A stretch of DNA of 64,000 nt from NCBI GenBank assembly GCA_934702355.1, contig CAKUXX010000007.1, positions 1-64,000 of the forward strand. Direction: 5' to 3'. Below are positions 1-9,674 of the stretch, one piece after another. This DNA comes from an uncultured Methanomassiliicoccales archaeon. GTDB lineage: Archaea > Thermoplasmatota > Thermoplasmata > Methanomassiliicoccales > Methanomethylophilaceae. The translations under genes were made by a program, and so were the position numbers. Positions within the stretch are counted from its first letter, which is position 1; each line of letters opens with the position of its first letter. The notes under the pieces are model-generated. The model was not told the DNA's origin and did not search any database. It worked only from the letters and a program-made list of their open reading frames with translations.

Positions 1-72
1 GCCAAATTGAGCTACGCGCTGGGCTGGATGAAGAAGTTCATGCCGAATCTTTCTAAAAAGTTATGTCAATGA
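1..72 (+). other. possible 3' end of an upstream reading frame
   Basis: Frame 1 is open from the window edge to a TGA at 70-72 and would encode about 23 residues containing WMKKF and PNLSKK. It does not look like the leucine-rich repeats that follow in the same frame from base 73. It could be the tail of an inserted element or an unrelated gene that broke the downstream BspA gene. Only the left-hand neighbour sequence could tell. Confidence 0.25.
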
Positions 73-99
73 CTATACATCGAGATTTCCGAGAATGTC

Positions 100-3000
100 A
101 TGTTCATCAACAACGACGCATTCAACGGTTGCGGATTGCTAGAGACCGTCATCCTTCCGGAATCTCTGGAAGGGATGGGAGAATTTGTTTTCGAAGACTG
201 CGATCAGCTGCGCCACATCCACATCCCCAAGAACGTCAGGGACATCAACTGGGATCTCACCTTCTACGGCAGCGGTCTCGAATACATCGATGTCTCCGAC
301 GAGAACCCCTATTTCACGGAGAAGAACAACCTCGTTCTGACCAAGGACGGGCAGACCGTGGTGTTCTGCCCCGTCAAGGCGAAGAATGCGACCGTTCCCG
401 AAGGCGTGAAGTACATCGGAACGAACACCGACCAGTACGCATTCCGCTGCAGTGACCTGATCTCTGTCACGCTTCCGTCGACATTGGTGGAGATGACCAA
501 TCTCGCCTTCGGCGGATGCAGTTCCCTGAAGAAGATAGAACTGCCCGATTCGCTGGAGGTCATCGGAAACCGCTCGTTCATGAACTGCTCGTCTCTGGAA
601 GAGATCGTCATGTCGGATTCCCTTCATACCATTGGGGAATACGCATTCGCGGGATGCTCTTCGCTGAAAGGATTGACCCTTCCCAAGACGATCAAAGAGA
701 TCGGAGATTCCGCATTCTCAAGCTGCTCTTCCATCACCGGGATGATCATCCCCTACGGCACCGAGAAGATCGGCAGCAGCGCATTCTGGAAATGCACATC
801 GCTGGTAAACCTTGAGATCCCCGATACCGTCACCGAACTGGGATCTTCCGTTTTCGAGGGATGTAAGAGTCTGGTGGGCGTCCGCCTTCCGGACGGGATC
901 GACTCCGTCGGTGAAAAGATGTTCAATGAGTGTGAATCACTGAGGACCGTTGTGATACCGGCGAATGTCCGTACCGTCGGGAGCGATGTATTCTATCATT
1001 GCGAATCCCTAAGGTCCGTCGAATTCCCCAAGACCTTCGAAGGTTTCAGTGGAACCATCGGAGTTGTATTTTACAACGGGAACGGAGAGAAGTACACCGA
1101 TTACACATCATTGGCGGGGAAGACATTCGTCCAGGGCGGAAAGGATGCCAACTTCAAATTCATCTTCTACGAATCGTACTCGGACAATAGTGAAGGCTAC
1201 ATGGTGACCTTCAAAGTCGATGGGAACACCTACTACAAGGAATTCCTGAAGTCGGGCGAGAAGGTGGTCCTTCCGAAGGACCCCACAAAGAAGAAGACCA
1301 CCGGAACGGTGTACTCCTTCACAGGCTGGAACGGCTACGCGGACGGCATGACCGTTACCGAAGACAACGTTTTCAATGCCGAATTCACCACATCGAAGAA
1401 GGTTCAGGTTCAATTCATCGAAGGCAACGGCAAGATCTTCGAGACAAAGGAACACACCTATGGGACCAGTCTCAGCTACCCCACTGCAAAACCGGACGGA
1501 TACGCTTCGTGCGGAGAGATGTACGCCTTCAAGGATTGGGAAAGGCGCTCGGACTTGGAAGATGATGTGACCGGCCTCATGAAATACAAAGCGGTATATG
1601 ACAAGGTCCCCGGCTATTTCGTAAAGTTCGACGCAGCCGGCGGAACCGGTTCGATGGATCGGATATTCGTCAAAGCCGGAGAATCCGCAACTCTGCCCGA
1701 GAATGCGTTCACCCGCAGCGGATATACGTTCGGCGGATGGACCGACGGCAAGAACACATACGCTGACAAAGGAACTATCCCCGCATCCGACAGAAATACG
1801 GACCTTCCGCTGACACTCGATGCCGTCTGGAACGGTGAAAAATACAGACTCACAGTGAACTACATCGGTCCCGTTAGGGACGGGGCATTCAGAGCCCCTA
1901 CGGCGCACACCGAGATGATCGCAAATGGCGAGACGTTCTCCGTTACATCGCCGGGTTTCGACAACTACAAGGCATCCAGAGATTATGTCTCGGGAACAAT
2001 GCCCGGCAGCGATGTCACGATCAACGTCTACTACAAGAGCGATACCTACACGATCGAATACGGCACGAACCTCAGTGGCATTCTGACCGAGGTTATTCCC
2101 AAGACAACCTACTCGTACACTTCCGAATACGTCCTGCCTGTTACGGACAGGGTCACAAAATGGTACTCGGACGAGGCAAAGACCTATCCTGTGGAGAAGA
2201 TCCACAAGTTCAGCACCGGGAACAAGAAATTCTGGTGCGATGTAATGACTGTGAATACCAAGGTCACGGTCAATTTCGGTAAATCCACATACTACCAGGA
2301 TACGAAATATGTGGTCGGAACCATGGAACCCATTGTTGTCGACTATGGGGCCGAGATTACCATCCCAGAATGCGGTTTCAGCTACGAAGGCCATACGTTC
2401 GTATGTTGGTCCGACAGATGGGGTGAATATCACCCAAACAGAGCTTACAATTTTTACACAGATGCCACCATTTCAGCCAAATGGAAGAAAGACCAATACA
2501 ACTTATCGGTAACACTCGCCGGACCCACCGAGTCATTCGACTTCGGCGACTATCCGAAATCTTTCTCAGACAAGATGGAATGGGGAACCGTCGATATCTC
2601 TACCCTTGGATTCCGTGAGATCACAATCGACGGAAAGACATACGCTCCCGAGATCGAACAATTCTATATGCCGACTGAAGATACGACTTTGACTGTCCAT
2701 TATTACGAAAAGAGTGACAGCAATGCGAAGAAATCTATCGTGTATAATTCTGAGCTCAGCGTTTATCTGCCTGCGAAGAACTTCACGAGTTTCGCCACCC
2801 ACAGAGGTACGGTAATACTCGAAGACCTCGCCTACGACGGATACAAATTCGACGGATGGTATTCTGATAAGGAACGCACCAACAAGATCGATAAGGTGGA
2901 CCTCAACGTCACCGGGAACCAGATCAATGTGTATGCGAAATGGACACCTCTCGAATATGATCTAAGGGTGGTGTACACAGGCCCGATCGATGGCAGATTC

Positions 3001-4818
3001 CAATCACCCGCAGAGCATGTTGAAAAATTCAAAAAGAACGACTCGTACAGAGTGGTCTCCCCTGCCGTGGAGGGTTACGCCCCTGTCATCAAGTACCTCG
3101 AAGGGAAGATGGGCTCTGCGAACACCACTGTCGAAGTGCAATACGTGCCGACGGAATGGAACATCAGATACTACACCAACGGCGGCGACAACGCCATCGA
3201 CAGCATTCCCGACTACACGATGACGCGGTCGGTCACGTACAAGATGCCGACCCGTGAAGGATACACCTTCAACGGATGGTATTCCGATCCGGATCTCACA
3301 ACAAAGGTCGTCGGCATACCCGAAGGCAATACAAAATTCGTAAGGGTCTATGCCTCGTGGACCTCCGAGTCGGGCGGAACAGTGACCGTCAACTTCGTAG
3401 GTCCCGACGCGAACTTCACCGCACCGGCGAAGATAGAGAGACATTACGCCGCGGGCGAGAGGTACAGCATAGTTGTGCCTTCCGTCGAGGGATACACTCC
3501 CGACCGTCCGAAGGTGGAAGATACGATGGGATCGAATGATGTCACAATCACCGTAACGTATTCCGCCAACCAGCACACCGTCAAAATCAAGACCGGCCAG
3601 ACCGACATCGCAACACCTGCGGGATGGACCAAGGAGTCCGACGGGGTCTTCGTCAGAACCTTCGGCTACAACTCGCAGATCACGCTTCCGGAGCTCTCCC
3701 GCGAAGGATACACCTTCCGCTGGAGTCCCGACGTCCCGGCATCGATGCCTGACAACGATCTCGAGTTCGAAGCGGTTTGGACTGAGATGTCCCACGAACT
3801 CGTCATAAGCTACGTCGGACCTTCCGGAGACAAGGACTTCCGCGCTCCGAATGAGATAAGGGTCAAGGTACGCACCGGCCAATCATACGAGTACAGATCG
3901 CCGACTGTCGAAGGATACGTTCCCGACCAGGAAGCAGTCAAAGGCGTTATGAGCGACCGTAACATATCGGTGACCGTCACATATTCCGTTAAGAAGGTCA
4001 CGGTGAAATTCCTGCCCAACAACGGAGACGACATATGGTCCGTAACGACGAATTACAACGGGACGGTCGCTGAACCGGAAGCACCCGCATGGGACGGACA
4101 CACCTTCATCGGCTGGTTCTCCAAAGGCGCGATGTACGATTTCGGTACTCCCGTGAAGGATAATATCAACCTGACGGCTGAATGGAACTCTGAATCAGGC
4201 GAGTTCTACATCGTACACACCGACGGACAGGTGGAGTTCAACATCCCGAGTACGGGTTCCACGAACACCAACATCATAATCGGACTTCCGAACAGTGTGA
4301 ACATATCGTTCGGAAGCGATACGATACAGTCCGCATCCGGAAGCAACATCCAGGCATCAATGGCCGCATTGGACGGAGAGAAGTTCGAGATCACCGTCAA
4401 TAAGGACGGAGTTACGATGAACGATGCTCCGATGGACATCTCACTGCCGTTCACCCCGAGCAAGGGGACGCCTCTTGTGTACTACTACCCTGATGGCGGG
4501 GACAGGATATTGATGGGCGGAGAAGTCGACAAGGGATCGTCGACCATCAAGTTCAGGACCAACCACAACTCGGTCTACGGCATCGTCTACACGACACCGA
4601 CTGACCCGGGCACACCCGATACACCGTCCACACCCAGAACACCCAACGTACCTGTGATGCCGGAAGATGATTCCGGAGATGACAACATATGGGTCAATCC
4701 GACTGTCGTCGTGAAGAAGTCCTCCAAGGGACTGGATCGCAATGAATCGATTGCGATAATTGCCGCAACCATCGTAGGCGCACTTGCCCTGCTGACCATT
4801 GCCGTCAGAAGGAAGTGA
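100..4818 (+). CDS. BspA-like leucine-rich-repeat giant surface protein, 5' end probably missing
   Basis: Large cell-surface protein, 1572 residues from the first ATG. Residues 1 to about 310 are BspA/TpLRR-type repeats with the recurring pattern AF..C.SL..I.LP. From about residue 365 to 1385, InlB/Flg_new-type beta repeats (GYTF.GW...L.A.W) alternate with five MucBP-like modules that begin with a GP motif (YIGPV, YTGPI, FVGPD, YVGPS) and contain EGY.P. A Thr/Pro linker (TDPGTPDTPSTP) follows near residue 1510, then one transmembrane helix and the tail VRRK, which suggests membrane anchoring with the rest outside. No signal peptide is present. The repeat reading frame continues upstream of the ATG to base 73, where it meets a stop at 70-72, so the true N-terminus has probably been lost. 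Adhesion or polymer binding is plausible from the family; the ligand is unknown. Confidence 0.85.
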   Translation: MFINNDAFNGCGLLETVILPESLEGMGEFVFEDCDQLRHIHIPKNVRDINWDLTFYGSGLEYIDVSDENPYFTEKNNLVLTKDGQTVVFCPVKAKNATVPEGVKYIGTNTDQYAFRCSDLISVTLPSTLVEMTNLAFGGCSSLKKIELPDSLEVIGNRSFMNCSSLEEIVMSDSLHTIGEYAFAGCSSLKGLTLPKTIKEIGDSAFSSCSSITGMIIPYGTEKIGSSAFWKCTSLVNLEIPDTVTELGSSVFEGCKSLVGVRLPDGIDSVGEKMFNECESLRTVVIPANVRTVGSDVFYHCESLRSVEFPKTFEGFSGTIGVVFYNGNGEKYTDYTSLAGKTFVQGGKDANFKFIFYESYSDNSEGYMVTFKVDGNTYYKEFLKSGEKVVLPKDPTKKKTTGTVYSFTGWNGYADGMTVTEDNVFNAEFTTSKKVQVQFIEGNGKIFETKEHTYGTSLSYPTAKPDGYASCGEMYAFKDWERRSDLEDDVTGLMKYKAVYDKVPGYFVKFDAAGGTGSMDRIFVKAGESATLPENAFTRSGYTFGGWTDGKNTYADKGTIPASDRNTDLPLTLDAVWNGEKYRLTVNYIGPVRDGAFRAPTAHTEMIANGETFSVTSPGFDNYKASRDYVSGTMPGSDVTINVYYKSDTYTIEYGTNLSGILTEVIPKTTYSYTSEYVLPVTDRVTKWYSDEAKTYPVEKIHKFSTGNKKFWCDVMTVNTKVTVNFGKSTYYQDTKYVVGTMEPIVVDYGAEITIPECGFSYEGHTFVCWSDRWGEYHPNRAYNFYTDATISAKWKKDQYNLSVTLAGPTESFDFGDYPKSFSDKMEWGTVDISTLGFREITIDGKTYAPEIEQFYMPTEDTTLTVHYYEKSDSNAKKSIVYNSELSVYLPAKNFTSFATHRGTVILEDLAYDGYKFDGWYSDKERTNKIDKVDLNVTGNQINVYAKWTPLEYDLRVVYTGPIDGRFQSPAEHVEKFKKNDSYRVVSPAVEGYAPVIKYLEGKMGSANTTVEVQYVPTEWNIRYYTNGGDNAIDSIPDYTMTRSVTYKMPTREGYTFNGWYSDPDLTTKVVGIPEGNTKFVRVYASWTSESGGTVTVNFVGPDANFTAPAKIERHYAAGERYSIVVPSVEGYTPDRPKVEDTMGSNDVTITVTYSANQHTVKIKTGQTDIATPAGWTKESDGVFVRTFGYNSQITLPELSREGYTFRWSPDVPASMPDNDLEFEAVWTEMSHELVISYVGPSGDKDFRAPNEIRVKVRTGQSYEYRSPTVEGYVPDQEAVKGVMSDRNISVTVTYSVKKVTVKFLPNNGDDIWSVTTNYNGTVAEPEAPAWDGHTFIGWFSKGAMYDFGTPVKDNINLTAEWNSESGEFYIVHTDGQVEFNIPSTGSTNTNIIIGLPNSVNISFGSDTIQSASGSNIQASMAALDGEKFEITVNKDGVTMNDAPMDISLPFTPSKGTPLVYYYPDGGDRILMGGEVDKGSSTIKFRTNHNSVYGIVYTTPTDPGTPDTPSTPRTPNVPVMPEDDSGDDNIWVNPTVVVKKSSKGLDRNESIAIIAATIVGALALLTIAVRRK

Positions 4819-5324
4819 GCCTGAAAACCGGGGGGGGGTCATTCCCCTCCATTCCATTTTTCACAACCGAATGTGGGAAATGGAATTTCCATCCAATGAA
4901 GACCTTATTTTGTTAATAGCATTCATCAAATACTACACTCTATGAACTGACCCAGGTCGCCCCAGTAGTAGTTTTCAGCTCCCCTAGTTATGACGTTCTT
5001 AATGGTAACCCACTTCCGCCTCAATTATCATCAAACCTAATGTAAAAACACAATATCTCAGACGATCAAATATCCTAACAATAATGAGAATGTGCTGTTG
5101 TTAATTCGATCCGAACCTCATTTCATTCTCTTTGGTGTAATTGGATATTTTCTTCCAGTAGAATGCCGGATTGAATACCACCTCTTAGTAACGCACCGAT
5201 GGTCACAAGAGATGAGTCTTTTTTTCAGGTCTTCCTGAATTGAAGAGACATACCTATTTCGGGCTATTCAGAATTCGTTTCTGTGCCACTGTTTTTATAA
5301 CATATCGTTATTCCAACAATTTGA
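4819..5324. other. AT-rich intergenic region without recognisable gene
   Basis: About 500 bases, clearly richer in A+T than the flanks from about 4860 on. A G-run followed by a C-run (4830-4849) directly after the surface-protein stop can fold into a hairpin and may end that transcript. A TATA-like stretch (TTTTTATAA, 5292-5300) precedes the tRNA by about 25 bases. No supported coding sequence is seen in between; the base composition may reflect decayed or inserted DNA. Confidence 0.5.
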
Positions 5325-5410
5325 GCGGAGTTAGCTAAGCCTGGCCCACGGCGCCGGTCTTGAAAACCGGTGGAGAATCCTCCACGGGAGTTCGAATCTC
5401 CCACTCCGCG
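5325..5410 (+). tRNA. tRNA-Ser (anticodon UGA)
   Basis: The acceptor stem GCGGAGT (5325-5331) pairs with ACTCCGC (5403-5409). The anticodon arm CCGGT-CTTGAAA-ACCGG has anticodon TGA. There is a long variable arm (GGAG/CTCC type), and the T arm is GGGAG-TTCGAAT-CTCCC. The long variable arm and anticodon identify a class II serine tRNA. Discriminator G5410 is followed directly by CCA (5411-5413), so the 3' end appears genomically encoded. A TATA-like box lies about 25 bases upstream. Confidence 0.95.
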
Positions 5411-5547
5411 CCATCCCCATTATCTCAAATTGACCATCCTGTGGAACCGTATTATATGACCGCGCGGATACAGCGGACGGAACAGGCGGATGACGATTGA
5501 CCGAGGCTGATCAGTGATGAGCCCTATGAGTACCGACGCCGTTCCAC

Positions 5548-6093
5548 TCAGTTCTGATCCCCTGCGGAATAGTCCGACAGGCCTGTGTACAGAAGGAAAT
5601 CGGAGAGCTTCATCCCGTCTTCCCACCTCATGATGTAGTTCCCGCTCGATGAGATGTCCAACTTTGGGATCCTGCGGTAGATCAGCGAGTGTCTCCCCTT
5701 GTAGTTGTGATCGCTCGGGATTGTGAATATCCTCCACGGATCCCCTCTTATCGATTTCAGTCTGAACGCGTAGATCGGCACGAGATGGCAGCGGTTGCAT
5801 TCGTCAAGCATGCTGTCGGCCTGCTCCACGAGCCTCTGGTTCTTGCTGAAATGCATGACGGGTTCGGAGGAGCTCTTAACCTCTATCGGGAATGAGAAAT
5901 CCCACCTCAAGGCGACAAGATCCACGCCCAGCGAGCCCGCGGCCCTTATCACGAGGAATGGATCCACGAGCATCGAGTTGTATGCGGCGGTCTCCATGGA
6001 GCTGCAGGTCTTGATCATCTTCGCTACAGCCTTCGCATCCCCTGCAAGGAGGGCCTTCAACTCGCGTTCGTACACATCGCCCGGCGGTGCCAT
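5548..6093 (-). CDS. Hjc-like Holliday junction resolvase family protein
   Basis: A 181-residue protein resembling archaeal Holliday junction resolvase Hjc, a metal-dependent nuclease that cuts four-way DNA junctions during recombination. The N-terminal YERELKALL matches the conserved first-motif glutamate, followed by PFLVIRAAGSLGVDLVAL (the motif carrying the catalytic Asp) and PIEVKSS (the E-x-K metal-binding motif), then a conserved Gln in FSKNQ. It is longer than usual Hjc (about 130 residues), with an extra C-terminal region of unknown role. It lies alone, convergent with tRNA-Ser. Another PD-(D/E)XK nuclease of related fold cannot be excluded. Confidence 0.75.
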   Translation of the reverse strand: MAPPGDVYERELKALLAGDAKAVAKMIKTCSSMETAAYNSMLVDPFLVIRAAGSLGVDLVALRWDFSFPIEVKSSSEPVMHFSKNQRLVEQADSMLDECNRCHLVPIYAFRLKSIRGDPWRIFTIPSDHNYKGRHSLIYRRIPKLDISSSGNYIMRWEDGMKLSDFLLYTGLSDYSAGDQN

Positions 6094-6177
6094 CTTATCG
6101 TTCGGAAGATTGAAAGTATCTATAAAAGTTGAATCGAGGGGTCGCCGAAAACCCGCCCTCTTGACCGAATACCCCCT

Positions 6178-6837
6178 TCAGCGGTCCAGGACATCGATGA
6201 CGATCCGGGCGATCGTGCCGTCGTAGATGTAGCGGCAATGGTCCGAGCCCGGAACGACGATGACCTCCGAATCTCTGATTGATGAAGAGATGAAATCCGT
6301 GTCGGAACGTCTGATGCAGTCCCTGCTCCCCACCACGACGGACACGGGGACCGATATCTTGGAAAGGTCCTCAGCCGTGATGTGCGGCTCCATGAGCATC
6401 ATCCTCTCCTTCGGATCCACGTCCCTTCTGTGCCTGAGCATCCAAGCCCACATTCCCTTCAATGCACCGGGATTCGAATTCGCACCGCACGCGAACAATC
6501 TTGACAGCCCCTCGGGATGCTGGGAAGCATACAACAGACCTATTATCCCGCCGTCGCTGAAACCTATGATGATCGGGCGGTCCAGACCGAGAACACGGAT
6601 GAACGCATCCAGATCGTCGGCCATGTCCTGATAATGGTATTCGTCCACCGGGGAGCTCCTGCCGTGTCCGCGGGAGTCCGGAAGATAAAGGGTGAACCTG
6701 CCCTCCAATGCGGATGCCGCCTTATCGAAAATCGTATGGTCCTCCCCGTTGCCGTGGATCATGACCATCGCAGGCCCGGATCCGCGGACCTCGTAGAATA
6801 TCGACACACCGTTCACGTCGACGAAACCTGATTTCAC
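6178..6837 (-). CDS. alpha/beta-fold hydrolase
   Basis: A 219-residue cytoplasmic alpha/beta hydrolase. The oxyanion-hole region is MIHGNGED, the strand-turn motif is DSRGHGRS, the nucleophile elbow is GFSDGG with the catalytic Ser near residue 95, the acid is likely in VGSRDCI and the catalytic His in GSDHCRY. All three triad members are present, so it should be an active esterase, lipase or related hydrolase; the substrate cannot be read from sequence. At 219 residues it is short for the family, with a small cap region (KGMWAWMLRHRRD). No operon partner is evident. Confidence 0.85.
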   Translation of the reverse strand: MKSGFVDVNGVSIFYEVRGSGPAMVMIHGNGEDHTIFDKAASALEGRFTLYLPDSRGHGRSSPVDEYHYQDMADDLDAFIRVLGLDRPIIIGFSDGGIIGLLYASQHPEGLSRLFACGANSNPGALKGMWAWMLRHRRDVDPKERMMLMEPHITAEDLSKISVPVSVVVGSRDCIRRSDTDFISSSIRDSEVIVVPGSDHCRYIYDGTIARIVIDVLDR

Positions 6838-6901
6838 AGATCCAAATTGATTAACACGGTGAAAAGAATTGTGTCCCGCCCGCGAGGGCGGGTAAAATGG
6901 T

Positions 6902-7906
6902 TCAGATTATGATGCCGTCTGCGAGCATCGTGAGGTTTCCGTCGACGAGCACGATAGGTGCGCCCGATGAGGAGAGGAAATATCCATCTCCATGGAGCGT
7001 CGGCGTGTACACGGCGATGTTCTCGCCGGGTTCCGGCGGGAGTACGAACATCAGACCATCCCTGTACTCGATCTTGACATCCATCGGGAACTTCCCGAGT
7101 GAAAGATAGATCACACTCTTGTCGGCGATTCCCAGGATATCCTCCGAAAGGCATCCGTCGGCATCTCCGATGATGAAACGATTATCCTTCTGGACGCCTG
7201 TGACGATGACATCGTCGCCGTCTGCGGTGAATGTTATGAGTGTGCCGTCTTCGATGCAGCCGTCGATGATCTGCTTCCCTTCGCAGTCCCTGAAGAAACC
7301 GATGCCGTGGCGGACCTGATCGCCGATGGTGACATCGAATCCAACCCCACGGAAGTTCTGGTCCTTCACGACCATTCCGATCTTGGAAGTTCCGACCTTC
7401 CCCTGATCGTCATAGATGCCGCATTCGACAGCGAACTCCCTGCCGATGATGTCCACCCTGTCCTGGTCAATATCGACAAGACCGTTGGAGGTCATGACGG
7501 TGACCGTCAGGGTCAGAACATCAAGATTGTCTGTGATTGCGGCAGAGTACACTGTGTAGAATATAGAGCCGTCGCTGTAGAACAGCCTGCAGTACGCAGG
7601 GTTGTCGAGACATATCGCCTCGCAGTCGGATATCAGAAGGAACCTCTGCTGGGATGCATAAGAGGACAGGGTAAGGTAGTCCCCATCTTGGGTGATGGTC
7701 ATCTCCGCCTTCTGCTCCTGTTCGGAGGATGTGACGAGGGAACTGCCGTGGGTCAGGTTTAAGCTGATGACCGCGGCGGTGTCCCATTCGCCAACCATCG
7801 GACTCTGGGCCTCCTCGTCCTGGCCGTAATACTGCCAGGAGAACAGAAGGACCAGAACAATGGCGACCGTCGCGGCCGCCCCGAGTTTGGAACCGTTCAG
7901 ATTCAT
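6902..7906 (-). CDS. membrane-anchored extracellular protein of unknown function
   Basis: A 334-residue protein. The N-terminus has a basic/polar start, one hydrophobic segment (AAATVAIVLVLLFSW, residues 10-24) and then a polar, acidic ectodomain beginning GQDEEAQSP. This is a signal anchor or uncleaved signal. The remainder is beta-rich with repeated acidic strand-turn patterns (ITQDGDYLTL, FTADGDDVIV, VDGNLTML), reminiscent of repeated beta-propeller or lipocalin-like sheets, but no family is recognised. No lipobox cysteine is seen. It is transcribed away from the homocysteine operon, so 7907-8119 is a divergent promoter region. Confidence 0.7.
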   Translation of the reverse strand: MNLNGSKLGAAATVAIVLVLLFSWQYYGQDEEAQSPMVGEWDTAAVISLNLTHGSSLVTSSEQEQKAEMTITQDGDYLTLSSYASQQRFLLISDCEAICLDNPAYCRLFYSDGSIFYTVYSAAITDNLDVLTLTVTVMTSNGLVDIDQDRVDIIGREFAVECGIYDDQGKVGTSKIGMVVKDQNFRGVGFDVTIGDQVRHGIGFFRDCEGKQIIDGCIEDGTLITFTADGDDVIVTGVQKDNRFIIGDADGCLSEDILGIADKSVIYLSLGKFPMDVKIEYRDGLMFVLPPEPGENIAVYTPTLHGDGYFLSSSGAPIVLVDGNLTMLADGIII

Positions 7907-8119
7907 GATGTTCGAATCGCGTCATCGGTTAAAAGCGGATATGCCCCGTGGACACGATGACGATAGTATCGTCACGAATGTCCGCATGAACCGTCCATCC
8001 CGAAAGTCCTGGCCTCTGTTTCCGAGGACCTTTCGGGGACGCTGTCTCCAAATCTGCTATATAGAATATATCCCTCTATCGGTCCATCCGATCCCCGCAG
8101 GGAATGTGGAGCAGGTACC

Positions 8120-9271
8120 TTGACGAAGACTTACGAAGAGATCAATGAGAGGATTAGGTCCGGCGAAGCGGTCGTCATGACCGCCGAAGAGGTTGTGGAC
8201 CTTGTGAAGACCAAAGGTGTCGAGAAAGCGGCCGAGAAGGTCGATGTCGTCACCACGGGAACATTCGGTGCCATGTGCTCCTCGGGAGCGTTCCTGAACC
8301 TCGGACACGCCGATCCGCCCATAAGGATGACCGACATCAGGATGAACGGCGTGGAAGCCTACGGAGGCCTTGCCGCTGTCGACACCTACATGGGTGCGAC
8401 GTCCCTCATCGACCCTCCCGGAACGGGATACGGCGGTGCGCACGTCATCGAGGATCTCATCGCAGGGAAATCCATCCACCTTGTTGCCACCGGCCCAGGT
8501 ACGGACTGCTACGTCAGGAAGAAGATTGACACCTACATCACCCTCGACGACATCAACGAAGCCTACCTGTACAACCCCCGCAACTGCTATCAGAACTACG
8601 GTATCGCGACCAACACATCGGATAGGACCCTCTACACCTACATGGGGAAGCTTCTGCCCAACATGAGGAACGCCACTTACAGTTCCGCCGGAGCGCTGTC
8701 ACCCCTTCTCAACGATCCCCACCTTGACACCATCGGAATCGGGACCAGGATATTCCTCGCAGGAGGCGAGGGATACGTATCCTGGCAGGGGACGCAGTTC
8801 AAGACCACTCCCGAGGAGGTGAACGGAGTGCCCGTCTCCGGAGCCAGGACGCTCGCCCTTGTCGGCGACATGAAGCAGATGGACAGCAGGTTCATCCGCG
8901 GACTGGACATCACCGGATACGGAATATCCATGGCCATCGGAGTGGGGATCCCCATCCCGGTGCTGAACGAGGACGTGATGAGGAGATGCGCCATATCCGA
9001 TGAGGACATCTATGCGGAGATGGTCGACTACAGCCTCCCCTCCGACAGGAAGTGCATGCAGCGCTACACCTACGCGCAGCTCCGCTCGGGAACGATCGAT
9101 TACGAAGGGCGCACCATCAGGACATCCTCGATGTCTTCCCTCTACGGAGCGAGGAAGGTCGCCGATCAGCTGAAGGATTGGATAGAGCACGGCGAGTTCC
9201 TGCTGAACCGTCCGGCGATGATGCTCCCCAGAGAAGGGAAGCTCAAGGGACTGAAGGAAAGGAGTGAGTGA
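8120..9271 (+). CDS. DUF39 homocysteine biosynthesis protein (Asp-semialdehyde sulfurtransferase family)
   Basis: A 383-residue member of the DUF39/COG1900 family. In Methanosarcina (MA1821) the homologue is needed to make homocysteine from aspartate semialdehyde and sulfide in anaerobes lacking O-acylhomoserine routes. The family pattern is visible from the first residues (TYEEINERIRSGEAVV..TAEE), with a Cys-containing TFGAMCSSGAFLNLGH and the Gly-rich YGGAHVIEDL. The start is TTG at 8120, preceded by a GGAGCAGGT ribosome site; no better ATG gives the conserved N-terminus. A TATA box (CTATATAG) lies near 8057. It heads a three-gene operon with the ferredoxin-like and UPF0280 partners, all involved in sulfide assimilation. 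Confidence 0.9.
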   Translation: MTKTYEEINERIRSGEAVVMTAEEVVDLVKTKGVEKAAEKVDVVTTGTFGAMCSSGAFLNLGHADPPIRMTDIRMNGVEAYGGLAAVDTYMGATSLIDPPGTGYGGAHVIEDLIAGKSIHLVATGPGTDCYVRKKIDTYITLDDINEAYLYNPRNCYQNYGIATNTSDRTLYTYMGKLLPNMRNATYSSAGALSPLLNDPHLDTIGIGTRIFLAGGEGYVSWQGTQFKTTPEEVNGVPVSGARTLALVGDMKQMDSRFIRGLDITGYGISMAIGVGIPIPVLNEDVMRRCAISDEDIYAEMVDYSLPSDRKCMQRYTYAQLRSGTIDYEGRTIRTSSMSSLYGARKVADQLKDWIEHGEFLLNRPAMMLPREGKLKGLKERSE

Positions 9272-9272
9272 G

Positions 9273-9674
9273 ATGGAAGCCAAATACAGGATAGATTTCG
9301 ACGAGAGCAACGTCCTCGAATCGGTCACATACACACTCGTATCCGAGTTCAACCTGAAGCCCAACGTGCTCAGGGCGGACATCGGCGGTGACGGAAGCGG
9401 ATACATGCTCCTCAGCGTCAAAGGCGACTGCGACGATGTCGTGCTCGGTATGAACTACCTCAGGGAGCTGGGATTCAGGATAAAGGAGCTCTCCGGACAC
9501 ATATCCCATGATTACGACAGATGCTGGAGCTGCGGCGCCTGCGTCTCGCTGTGCCCTACCAGGTCCATCTACCACGATGCGGACATGCAGGTGAAGCTGA
9601 ACTCCAAGACATGCATCGCATGCGGCGCATGCATCAACGCGTGCTCCGTCAAGGCCATCCAGCTGGACATATGA
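9273..9674 (+). CDS. NIL-domain 2[4Fe-4S] ferredoxin (homocysteine biosynthesis partner)
   Basis: A 133-residue protein with an N-terminal NIL domain (residues 1-75, a ligand-binding domain also found in methionine transporters) and two C-terminal [4Fe-4S] motifs: CWSCGACVSLCP and CIACGACINAC. This architecture matches MA1822 of Methanosarcina, the electron-transfer partner of the DUF39 protein. ATG 9273 is chosen over an in-frame GTG at 9264 because GGAGTGA (9261-9267) sits at correct spacing. It follows the DUF39 stop by one base and overlaps the next gene (ATGA), so the three are translationally coupled. Confidence 0.9.
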   Translation: MEAKYRIDFDESNVLESVTYTLVSEFNLKPNVLRADIGGDGSGYMLLSVKGDCDDVVLGMNYLRELGFRIKELSGHISHDYDRCWSCGACVSLCPTRSIYHDADMQVKLNSKTCIACGACINACSVKAIQLDI

